Shown: positions 25,015-32,319 of the stretch, piece after piece | How positions within the stretch are numbered: the stretch's first letter is position 1 | Layout of the letters: every line of letters starts with the position of its first letter | Assembly (NCBI RefSeq): GCF_045689245.1 | Contig: NZ_CP136865.1 | Coordinates: forward strand, 434,001 to 498,000 | Length of the DNA stretch: 64,000 nucleotides | DNA from: Congregibacter brevis | GTDB lineage: Bacteria > Pseudomonadota > Gammaproteobacteria > Pseudomonadales > Halieaceae | Direction of reading: 5' to 3' | The notes under the pieces: generated by a model | Told to the model about the DNA's origin: nothing | Database searches by the model: none | Seen by the model: only the letters and a program-made list of their open reading frames with translations | Position numbers and translations under genes: made by a program

Positions 25015-27303
25015 ATGCCGTTGATGGACGTCCTTTTTACTCTTTTGTTAGCACTTTCTCTGCTATTCCTGCCCTTTGCGAGCACCACTGTTGGGGCGGC
25101 AGAGCCCAAGGATCCAAGCTTTGTTGGCACTGAAGAGTGCTCCGGCTGCCACCAGGGCGAGCATGCAAAGTGGCAAGGCTCACACCATGATCTTGCAATG
25201 CAGAAACCCACGCCGGAAACAGTATTAGGTGACTTTGACGATGCCAGCTTTGAGTACTTTGGCGTAGAAACCCAGTTTCTTACGCGCAATGGCGACTACT
25301 TCGTGCGTACCGATGGACCTGACGGCCAAATTACAGAGTTTCCCGTTGCCTGGGTTTTCGGCGTAGACCCTCTTCAACAGTATCTGTTGCCTATGGAAGA
25401 TGGCCGGCTTCAGGCCTTAGCCGTCGCTTGGGACACACGGGACGCCAAAGCCGGCGGTCAGCGCTGGTATCACCTGTTTCCTGATGAGGAGATTCTTTAC
25501 GACGACCCTTTGCACTGGACCGGCCCTTATCTCAACTGGAATACCCGCTGCGCCGAATGTCACAGCACGGATGTGCAAAAAAACTACGACGGGAATACAC
25601 GGAAGTTTGCCACAACGTTCTATGAGGAAGACGTCGGCTGCGAGGCCTGTCACGGACCCGGTAGCCAGCACATCGCTCTCGCACAGTCAGGAGCACTCAG
25701 CGGCACGAATCCCACGGGGCTTCAAACGGACTTAAGCGCCCGAGGGCAATGGTACTTTCCCGATGGAGAGTCTATCGCGCGGCGTAAAACGACGCTTAAC
25801 GACCATCAACAAGTCGATAGCTGTGGTCGCTGTCACGCGCGGCGAGGAACGCTAGGTAGTTATGAACACGGCAAACCGTTGTCGGATACACACCGCCTTT
25901 CACTGCTAGGGCAACCCCTGTACCACCACGACGGACAGATTCTGGACGAGGTCTACGTTTATGGGTCGTTCATGCAGAGCAAAATGTCTCAGGCAGGTGT
26001 CGTCTGCGCAAACTGCCACGAGCCTCATTCCAACCAACTGCGCGCGGAAGGTAACGGCGTTTGCGCCCAATGTCATAAAGCCGATGTGTTTGACTCAAGC
26101 CAGCATCACAATCACCCAGCGGGAAGTGCGGGTGCACAGTGCGTAAACTGTCATATGCCAGCGCAGACCTATATGGGAGTTGATGCGCGGCGGGATCACT
26201 CCATGCGCATACCGCGGCCAGATCTCAGTGTGATGATAGGCACACCCAACGCGTGCACCGAGTGTCACGATGATCAGACGTCGCAATGGGCATTGGACGC
26301 ACTTAGGGATTGGGGCACTAACTTCGGCACAACCAGCGACCATCCTGCGGTGGCGATGGCAGCGCTTCAGAGAGGCGATAGCCGTGCAGTGCCAAGCTTA
26401 ATGGCCCTAGCGGGCGATGAGAGTGCTTCTCCAATTTGGCGTGCAACGGCGCTAGAGCAGGTCTCCTCAAGTGGTGCTCAGGGAACCCTGCAAATTGCTC
26501 AGAGCCTACTCATAGCGGATGATCCACTCCTGCGTATATCTGCAGTGAGGGCCACGCAACAGCTGCCTGTAGCTCGGCGTTATCTTGCCCTCGCTCCATT
26601 GATTAAGGATCCCGTAACCGGTGTTCGTATGGAGGTTGCCATGAGTCTGGCGGCGGTCCCATTGAATGAGCTTGATGGCGCTCGTCAAAAATCGCTGCTG
26701 GCCCTCTTCGATGAATACAAAGCAGTGCAAAAACAGCATTTGGATATGCCGGCTATTAACATGCAGCTGGGCATATTCAATGCGACTCGAGGCGATTTCC
26801 CAGCGGCAGAGTCCGCTTACAGAGAAGCACTGGCTCTGAACCCGCAGCTGATGTCCGCTTACCTGAACCTTGCTGATTTGCTACGCGGCCAGAGCCGAGA
26901 GTCTGAGGCGAAGGAGCAGCTGAAATTGGCTCTTGAGGTGAACCCCGAGAGCGGGGATGCAATGCATGCTCTGGGTTTACTGGAAGCGCGAGCAGGGCGC
27001 CGAGATAGCTCACTGGAATGGCTCGCGAAAGCCGCCTCTGTGGAAACCGTCGGGTCGCGACACCGGTTTGTTTACGGCGTCGCCCAGCACGACTTTGGCG
27101 ACATCGCTGGATCGCTGAATACTCTGCGAAGGCTCCACGCCGCTCTTCCTGCCGATGAGCAGGTTTTGCTGGCCCTCGTAAACTACAGTGCCGAAAGCGG
27201 TAACACAGACAATGCCAGACGCTATGCGAAGAAGCTGATAGCCCTGGCTCCTCGAAACCCCAACTATCAGCAGTTAGCCGCCAGCCTAGGTCTGAAGCTC
27301 TAA
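25015..27303 (+). CDS. Octaheme cytochrome c with TPR domain
   Basis: Exported electron-transfer protein. Eight CXXCH heme sites are visible: CSGCH, CAECH, CEACH, CGRCH, CANCH, CAQCH, CVNCH and CTECH. A HEAT-like helical region and tetratricopeptide repeats follow in the last about 300 residues. The start is uncertain: ATG 25015 gives a signal peptide (core TLLLALSLLFLPFA, cleavage near VGAAE), but in-frame ATGs at 24859, 24916 and 25024 exist and none has a convincing ribosome binding site. The heme part resembles cytochrome c554-type proteins. No oxidoreductase partner or c-type maturation gene is adjacent, so donor and acceptor are unknown. Monocistronic. Confidence 0.88.
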   Translation: MPLMDVLFTLLLALSLLFLPFASTTVGAAEPKDPSFVGTEECSGCHQGEHAKWQGSHHDLAMQKPTPETVLGDFDDASFEYFGVETQFLTRNGDYFVRTDGPDGQITEFPVAWVFGVDPLQQYLLPMEDGRLQALAVAWDTRDAKAGGQRWYHLFPDEEILYDDPLHWTGPYLNWNTRCAECHSTDVQKNYDGNTRKFATTFYEEDVGCEACHGPGSQHIALAQSGALSGTNPTGLQTDLSARGQWYFPDGESIARRKTTLNDHQQVDSCGRCHARRGTLGSYEHGKPLSDTHRLSLLGQPLYHHDGQILDEVYVYGSFMQSKMSQAGVVCANCHEPHSNQLRAEGNGVCAQCHKADVFDSSQHHNHPAGSAGAQCVNCHMPAQTYMGVDARRDHSMRIPRPDLSVMIGTPNACTECHDDQTSQWALDALRDWGTNFGTTSDHPAVAMAALQRGDSRAVPSLMALAGDESASPIWRATALEQVSSSGAQGTLQIAQSLLIADDPLLRISAVRATQQLPVARRYLALAPLIKDPVTGVRMEVAMSLAAVPLNELDGARQKSLLALFDEYKAVQKQHLDMPAINMQLGIFNATRGDFPAAESAYREALALNPQLMSAYLNLADLLRGQSRESEAKEQLKLALEVNPESGDAMHALGLLEARAGRRDSSLEWLAKAASVETVGSRHRFVYGVAQHDFGDIAGSLNTLRRLHAALPADEQVLLALVNYSAESGNTDNARRYAKKLIALAPRNPNYQQLAASLGLKL

Positions 27304-27311
27304 GCTATGGC

Positions 27312-27911
27312 TTAGTCTGGCTCTGGCAGAAACACCAACTGTCCGGACACGGGTACTGCGGTACTAATACTTTGAAGGCCTGCGACCTCGCGAAGAATTT
27401 CGATACCCCCATCGAGGCCAAAGTCCGCGGCCTTAACCACTAGCGGCTCACTGATCACCACCTGCAAACCTCCGTCACTGAGGCGTGTCACCAACACTTC
27501 GGCGATGTAAGACTGCTTGGCTCCATGAAGGTCGACTTCGACCTCTATGGCAGTATCGCGTGTTTCACCGATGGGTAAGGCACTTAGTGACTCCGGCACT
27601 TCGGCTCTTAACATCGCGGCGGGAAAACGCACCGTCTCAAACAGCAACTCGCGCATCCGCTGATTACGAATCGGTACCAACGTTTCGACACTGTCGAGAT
27701 CCAGAGCAACCTGTGCAGCGCCAGTGTCACTGATACCGCCGGTAATAGACCGAAAGTGATGCAGCTCAGCCACGCTGGCGTTCTTTACAGACATAAACTG
27801 CACGGTGGAGCGCTGACCATCAAGTACCCAATCCGCAAGAGCGAATTGGCTTGCACTTGAAAAGAGGACGGCGCTAGTTAGCGCGACGGCAGTTCTTGAT
27901 AACAATTTCAT
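27312..27911 (-). CDS. YceI family periplasmic protein
   Basis: Lipocalin-like YceI protein that binds isoprenoid or other lipids in the periplasm (199 aa). I chose ATG 27911, which gives a standard signal peptide (MKLLSRTAVALTSAV..., cleavage after ALA near residue 26) and an AGAGAG site upstream; the reading frame extends to 28034 but through a tandem repeat. Family motifs: DWVLDGQRSTVQFMSVKN, the charged RNQRMRELLFET segment, and VEVDLHGAKQS. Convergent with the cytochrome gene (8 bp between stops) and downstream of the sugar kinase gene. Confidence 0.87.
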   Translation of the reverse strand: MKLLSRTAVALTSAVLFSSASQFALADWVLDGQRSTVQFMSVKNASVAELHHFRSITGGISDTGAAQVALDLDSVETLVPIRNQRMRELLFETVRFPAAMLRAEVPESLSALPIGETRDTAIEVEVDLHGAKQSYIAEVLVTRLSDGGLQVVISEPLVVKAADFGLDGGIEILREVAGLQSISTAVPVSGQLVFLPEPD

Positions 27912-28008
27912 CGGGTTCTCTCTCGTATATCTCGTTGCTTTCATGATTTGGGTTGCTGTGAGTGGTACTCCAATCATCGTGAGATAACAACTATCCCACG
28001 ACGACCCA

Positions 28009-28041
28009 ACAACTACGCCACAACTACCCCACAACTACGCC
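28009..28041. repeat. Three tandem 11-bp repeats
   Basis: Copies at 28009-28019 and 28031-28041 read ACAACTACGCC; the middle copy at 28020-28030 reads ACAACTACCCC. A looser copy, ACAACTATCCC, lies at 27987-27997. They sit between the sugar kinase stop (28049) and the yceI start (27911), 8 bp after the former. Confidence 0.9.
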
Positions 28042-28048
28042 CTCAAAT

Positions 28049-28966
28049 TCAGCTCTCACTCTGCCAAGCAGCAAACTCATCAGCCGTGGCATAGGACGTT
28101 TGCGTTCCTTTACCCGTGACGCTGTGCGAGGCATAACTCACTGCCCGGCCCAAGGCTGTTTCTACGTCGGCACCCGCGGCAAGCTGAGCCGCAAAGCAGC
28201 CGATGAACCCATCACCGGCGCCAGTGGTATCTACGGCGCTTACGGCGGGCGCAGTGACGTGCGTGCGCTGATCTCCATGCATCCAAAGAGCGCCTTTCTC
28301 ACCGAGAGTCACGATGAGGTTCTTCAGCCCCTTAGCTAGCAAAGAGCTTGCCGCTGCCGCGATTTGATCTTCATTCTCCACCGGCATTCCTGTAAGAATC
28401 TCGAGCTCTGTCTCATTCGGCACAAAGTAATCACAACGACAGGCGTAGTCGATATCCAGCTCGGTGCTCGCGGGAGCGGGATTCAACAGCACGGGAATTC
28501 CATTGCTGTTACCAAATTCAATGGCCGCGTACACAGTCTCCAGCGGGATTTCCAGCTGTAGAATAATCATGCTGCACTGCTTAAGTTGATCGGCGGCCGC
28601 ATCGATATCCGACGGCAGCAAATGCATGTTGGCGCCAGGAATGATCAGAATCCGATTCTGAGAATCCGCGTCAACCCATATGGGAGCAACACCGCTGGAA
28701 ACGCCGGGTACTTTGGTTACGTGCTCAATACTGACCCCATATTCCTGAAAATTTGCGAGGGTCTTGTCGGCAAAAGCGTCATCGCCCACGCGGCCCATCA
28801 TCAATACGTCTGCGCCAAGCTTAGAGGCAGCTACCGCCTGGTTTGCGCCCTTTCCACCGCAGCCCATGGCGAATTCATTTGCCACCAGTGTTTCTCCGGC
28901 CTTGGGCACGGTGTCGGTATAGGCAATCAGATCGACCATGCAGGAGCCGATAACAGCAATTTTCAT
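28049..28966 (-). CDS. rbsK: Ribokinase family sugar kinase (ribokinase or deoxyribokinase)
   Basis: Phosphorylates ribose or 2-deoxyribose at C5. 305 aa from ATG 28966, chosen because GGAAGGA lies 5 nt upstream; the frame extends further but into the deoC promoter. PfkB motifs: GGKGANQAVAASKLG near residue 40, and DTTGAGDGFIG near residue 250 with the catalytic Asp. Residues IGSCMVDLIAYTD replace the usual GSINMDL. Divergent from deoC (79 bp apart), with a sugar permease gene beyond. That context favours deoxyribose or nucleoside sugar use, in which the kinase product is the DeoC substrate. Substrate assignment is inference. Confidence 0.88.
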   Translation of the reverse strand: MKIAVIGSCMVDLIAYTDTVPKAGETLVANEFAMGCGGKGANQAVAASKLGADVLMMGRVGDDAFADKTLANFQEYGVSIEHVTKVPGVSSGVAPIWVDADSQNRILIIPGANMHLLPSDIDAAADQLKQCSMIILQLEIPLETVYAAIEFGNSNGIPVLLNPAPASTELDIDYACRCDYFVPNETELEILTGMPVENEDQIAAAASSLLAKGLKNLIVTLGEKGALWMHGDQRTHVTAPAVSAVDTTGAGDGFIGCFAAQLAAGADVETALGRAVSYASHSVTGKGTQTSYATADEFAAWQSES

Positions 28967-29045
28967 AGCAGTCCTTCCGTTCTTATTCGATGCGCGACAG
29001 TGTAGCCTAACCGACCTTAAATACGACTGCATCAGGGCCCATTCT

Positions 29046-29726
29046 ATGGACAACTATGACAATGCGACTATCGCAGCAGCCATCGATCACACCTTGCTGA
29101 AACCAGAAGCCCGGGCCGTCGATGTTGATCGGATTTGCAACGAGGCTCTGGAATATAGCTTTGCCGCCGTTTGCGTCAATAGCCTATGGGTACCAAAAGT
29201 AGCGGAGCGACTCGAAGGCAGCACCGTAAAGACTTGTTCAGTTGTTGGGTTTCCCCTCGGTGCTTCATCACCCGTCGCTACAGCGGCTGAAGTGCGCACC
29301 GCTATCAACGCGGGCGCGCAAGAGATCGATATGGTGATGTCCATCGGCGAGGCACTGGAAGGTAACTGGGAGGCCGTGCAAGCAGGGATCGTAGAAGTTC
29401 TTGCCAGCTGCGCAGACGTTCCCCTGAAAGTGATCCTTGAGACCTGCTTAATCACAGACTCCCATAAACGCCTAGCCTGCGAAATCTGCCGCGACCTCGG
29501 CGTAGCATTTGTAAAGACGTCCACAGGATTCAGCACGGGCGGTGCCACTATTGAAGACGTTGCGCTGATGCGCAGCGTTGTGGGCCCGGACATAGGCGTC
29601 AAGGCATCGGGAGGCATTCGTGATCGAGAAACTGCGGTAGCCATGCTTAACGCAGGGGCTAACCGTTTGGGATGCAGTGCTGGAGTGGCAATTGTTACTG
29701 GTGGGGTTGGGGCTGAGGCTTACTGA
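29046..29726 (+). CDS. deoC: Deoxyribose-phosphate aldolase
   Basis: Cleaves 2-deoxyribose 5-phosphate to acetaldehyde and glyceraldehyde 3-phosphate. 226 aa from ATG 29046. Schiff-base Lys157 lies in VKTSTGF, with Asp95 (EIDMV) and Lys186 (GVKASGGIRD) completing the active site; IDHTLLKPEA at the start is typical. The reading frame extends upstream to 28938, overlapping the divergent kinase gene, so I kept the shorter start. With the kinase and permease it forms a short route from deoxyribose to central metabolism. Confidence 0.95.
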   Translation: MDNYDNATIAAAIDHTLLKPEARAVDVDRICNEALEYSFAAVCVNSLWVPKVAERLEGSTVKTCSVVGFPLGASSPVATAAEVRTAINAGAQEIDMVMSIGEALEGNWEAVQAGIVEVLASCADVPLKVILETCLITDSHKRLACEICRDLGVAFVKTSTGFSTGGATIEDVALMRSVVGPDIGVKASGGIRDRETAVAMLNAGANRLGCSAGVAIVTGGVGAEAY

Positions 29727-29753
29727 AGTCAGCAAAACCAATCGTTGATTGAC

Positions 29754-29873
29754 GCGGGAACTACGCTCGGTAATGCACTCGGGAGACGCAAAAAGCGCCA
29801 TCCATGGCGGCTCGGCAGCGTCCTTCCATGGACGCTGACGCTCCCTCGCTGCATTACCGAGCGCAATTCCCGC
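29754..29873. repeat. 120-bp imperfect palindromic element
   Basis: Terminal arms of 24 bp, 29754-29777 and 29850-29873, are inverted repeats matching at 22 of 24 positions (core CTCGGTAATGCA / TGCATTACCGAG). Inside are two more hairpins: GCCATCCATGGC (about 29797-29808) and GCGTCC-TTCCAT-GGACGC (about 29818-29835). It fills the gap between the convergent deoC and permease genes. It could act as a bidirectional terminator or be a REP/MITE-like repeat. No flanking direct repeat was obvious by eye. Confidence 0.8.
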
Positions 29874-29894
29874 TCGCTCATTAATACTTTCTAA

Positions 29895-30893
29895 CTATCT
29901 TGAATAGACAATCAACCCAAGGCCCACGAAGAACAGTGCGAACATTGCTGTAATCATCATGGATGTACCTTCGGGAGCGTCTTTGAACTCTTTCCAGATA
30001 AACACGCCCCAGAAGGCGGCGACCATAGTGGCGCCCTGACCGAGTCCGTAGGATATGGCGGGGCCAGCTGCGCCGGACGCGATGAAGCTAAAGGAAAAGC
30101 CAACACACCAGATCGCGCCGCCCAAAATACCTACAAGGTGCAGTCGGGGCGTTCCCTTACTGAAGTACTCACCGATAGGCGCTACTTCGCCCGAGATGGG
30201 CTTGTACATCAGCGGGATCAGCCAAATGATGTTCGACACCAGAAGGCCGACGGCAAACACCACGCCAGCGCTATAAGGGGTCATAAGGCCCGCTTCGGGA
30301 TTCGCAAAATCCATGGAGATGGAAGATGCAACGAAGCGATAAAAGAAGCCCATGGCGATACCGGCGATCACTGAGATCGCAAGCCCTTTACCCACAGAAC
30401 GTCCCTCATCCTGGGGTAGGCGCGCGTAAATGAGCGCGCAGACAATGATAGCTGCCGTAACCAAACCAACTCCCGCGAATAGAAACACAGGGTCTCCTAC
30501 GGGCGCCGCGAGGTAGTTCGTGACGACGCCAATAACTAAGGCCAATCCAATGGCGACAGGGAAGGCGACGGCCATTCCTGCGATATCAATGGCAACAACT
30601 AATAGAATATTGGCCAAATTGAAGACCACCCCCCCAATCAAAGCCGAGTGGATAGCCTGATTGCTCGCCTGAGAGATATCAGGCATGAAGGCCCGACCTT
30701 CTTCACCGGAAGAACCGATGGTAAATGCGAAGAGCAATGTCAGGAGCAACACGCCCAAAGAGTAATCCCAGTAAAAGAGCTGGAACTGCCATTCGTTACT
30801 GGCGAGTTTCTGGGTGTTAGCCCAGGACCCCCAGCACAGCATGGTAATGACGCACATCGCTACGGCGATGGTGTAGGACTCGACAATGAGCAT
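29895..30893 (-). CDS. DMT-superfamily sugar permease (GRP/ureide-permease-like)
   Basis: Ten-helix inner-membrane transporter of 332 aa. The N-terminal helix with CVITMLCWGSWANTQKLA, a conserved polar stretch after a Trp-rich motif, and the repeated five-helix halves resemble the glucose/ribose porter and ureide permease branches of the drug/metabolite superfamily. Related genes in other bacteria lie next to ribokinase-type genes. Here it sits beside deoC and the sugar kinase, so ribose, deoxyribose or a nucleoside is the likely substrate; this is context inference. Convergent with deoC, and 59 bp downstream of the HIT gene on the same strand. Confidence 0.8.
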   Translation of the reverse strand: MLIVESYTIAVAMCVITMLCWGSWANTQKLASNEWQFQLFYWDYSLGVLLLTLLFAFTIGSSGEEGRAFMPDISQASNQAIHSALIGGVVFNLANILLVVAIDIAGMAVAFPVAIGLALVIGVVTNYLAAPVGDPVFLFAGVGLVTAAIIVCALIYARLPQDEGRSVGKGLAISVIAGIAMGFFYRFVASSISMDFANPEAGLMTPYSAGVVFAVGLLVSNIIWLIPLMYKPISGEVAPIGEYFSKGTPRLHLVGILGGAIWCVGFSFSFIASGAAGPAISYGLGQGATMVAAFWGVFIWKEFKDAPEGTSMMITAMFALFFVGLGLIVYSR

Positions 30894-30952
30894 GGTGGTT
30901 TCTCGTTTTTATTCCCCAAGGACCGCCATAATCGGACTGCGGGGAGAAAGTT

Positions 30953-31378
30953 TCAAGCGTTGAAACAACCAAGGGCGTCTAGCTCGCCTCTTACGTGCTC
31001 AATCTGTTCGGCGGAGTAGGTGTCGCCGGTCTTCAAGTTTCCCCACACAGGCGCCGGCCAACAGGGGTCATCTTCCCGGCGGCCAACAACGTGTAGATGC
31101 AGCTGCGGGACAACGAGCCCTAGCGCACCCACATTTACCCGGGGGTAGTTCAGGGTCTGTTTTAGGTGATCACTCAAGCGTTGTGCCTCCGCAAAAAGCG
31201 CGTCTCGCTCATAGACCTCCAAATCAAACAGATCCACAACTGACGTATGCGGCACCAGAATGAACCAGTGGAGCGCCGCGTTGCTATGAAGTAGCAACTC
31301 GACAGAGGCCGTGCGTCCCAACACATGGCAGTCCTTGGCCAGAGTAGGATGCAGTTGCCACTGTTTTTTCAACGTCAC
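30953..31378 (-). CDS. HIT family hydrolase
   Basis: Histidine-triad nucleotide-binding protein, 141 aa. The motif is Q-L-H94-L-H96-V-V, with Gln in place of the first His, a common variant in which the middle His remains the nucleophile. Likely hydrolyses a nucleotide conjugate such as diadenosine polyphosphate or adenylylated phosphoramide; the exact substrate is unknown. LHSNAALHWFILVPH is the usual strand. Divergent from the PEP-CTERM-like gene, with a CRP-type site between (about 95 bp upstream of this start). Confidence 0.9.
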   Translation of the reverse strand: MTLKKQWQLHPTLAKDCHVLGRTASVELLLHSNAALHWFILVPHTSVVDLFDLEVYERDALFAEAQRLSDHLKQTLNYPRVNVGALGLVVPQLHLHVVGRREDDPCWPAPVWGNLKTGDTYSAEQIEHVRGELDALGCFNA

Positions 31379-31471
31379 TTTGGGCCCATAAAAATAGATA
31401 GAAAGTGCGTCGTATTCTCTGACGCAATGATTCGCAGGTCAAAGCTGCACGAGCACAACCTCAAATCGTTG

Positions 31472-31487
31472 TGTGACCTGGATCACA
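31472..31487. promoter_or_regulatory. Perfect CRP/Vfr-type binding site
   Basis: TGTGA-CCTGGA-TCACA matches both consensus half-sites exactly, and the symmetry extends one base on each side (GTGTGA...TCACAC). It lies between the divergent HIT gene (start 31378) and the PEP-CTERM-like gene (start 31605). The position 118 bp upstream of the latter fits an activator site if the transcription start is some 60 bp further on. cAMP dependence is inferred from the consensus alone. Confidence 0.75.
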
Positions 31488-31604
31488 CTATGCTGGGCAA
31501 TTAAGAGCGAAGCGTGACGAAAACCGCAGATTTCGCTCGATTGGCGTGTATCTGGGCCCGTGCTTAGCTTTAATCGCGCCGAATCCAAAGAAAAGCGAAG
31601 ATCC

Positions 31605-32258
31605 ATGCGTTACTCAAAATTGATTGCCGGCCTCACACTGACAGCTTGTTCAAGCTTTGCCAGCGCAGGGCTAGTCATCGAGTCCATTAACGTGAAGATG
31701 GCAACTACACCGTACTCAGTCGACGATGAATCAACGTTCTCGGAAGCTAAGTCCGCTTTCGATACTGGTACACAGTACTGCGATAAAGACCTCGAGGCAT
31801 TCACCGGGATCAATTCGCAGACGACCTGCGGCGGATCGAATGGTGGATACGGCGCTCTTTACACGATTACTGGCAGCCTCTCAGGCAGCGCCGAGTTTCA
31901 GTTCGGCATGGACTGGGGCCGCGGCGGCTTTATTCGCGCTGACTTTGATGATGCACCCGTAAGCCTCATTAACGACGACATTTGGTGGGCCAAAAACTGG
32001 AACAAAAGCAATGAAATCCTTACCTACAGTTTTTCAGATGTAGGCAGTTTTTCACTCACACTTTTGGGCTTTGAAGGATGCTGCGACGGAATAAACTCCG
32101 CCCAGTACCGCACTTTCGAAACTGGTCAAATTGCAGCCTTCAATGATGCACCAGCCGAGTGGCAAGCACTCGAGGTCAACGCAGTTCCCGTACCGGGCTC
32201 TCTTCCTTTGATGGCTATCGGCGCACTGTTAGTGCTGCGACGCCGTCAGCAAAAGTAA
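31605..32258 (+). CDS. Exported protein with PEP-CTERM-like C-terminal anchor
   Basis: A 217-aa secreted protein. ATG 31605 gives a signal peptide (MRYSKLIAGLTLTACSSFASA, about 21 residues); the frame runs upstream to 31560. The C-terminus is tripartite, as in PEP-CTERM/exosortase substrates: V-P-V-P-G-S motif, hydrophobic helix (LPLMAIGALLVL), and RRRQQK basic tail. The body has four or five Cys, including an adjacent pair (EGCCDG), and no recognised domain. Exosortase substrates usually accompany exopolysaccharide export; no exosortase gene is in this window. A CRP-type site upstream suggests carbon-status control. Confidence 0.72.
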   Translation: MRYSKLIAGLTLTACSSFASAGLVIESINVKMATTPYSVDDESTFSEAKSAFDTGTQYCDKDLEAFTGINSQTTCGGSNGGYGALYTITGSLSGSAEFQFGMDWGRGGFIRADFDDAPVSLINDDIWWAKNWNKSNEILTYSFSDVGSFSLTLLGFEGCCDGINSAQYRTFETGQIAAFNDAPAEWQALEVNAVPVPGSLPLMAIGALLVLRRRQQK

Positions 32259-32280
32259 GTTTCATCACATACACGCGCTG

Positions 32281-32304
32281 CTGCGGTGCCTATGGGCACC
32301 GCAG
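32281..32304. terminator. Hairpin between convergent genes, probable bidirectional terminator
   Basis: CTGCGGTGCC (32281-32290) pairs perfectly with GGCACCGCAG (32295-32304) around a 4-nt TATG loop. It lies 22 bp after the PEP-CTERM-like stop and 16 bp before the M20 peptidase stop. No strong T-tract follows on the plus strand, so efficiency is uncertain. Confidence 0.55.
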
Positions 32305-32319
32305 ATTCGTTACTACCCC

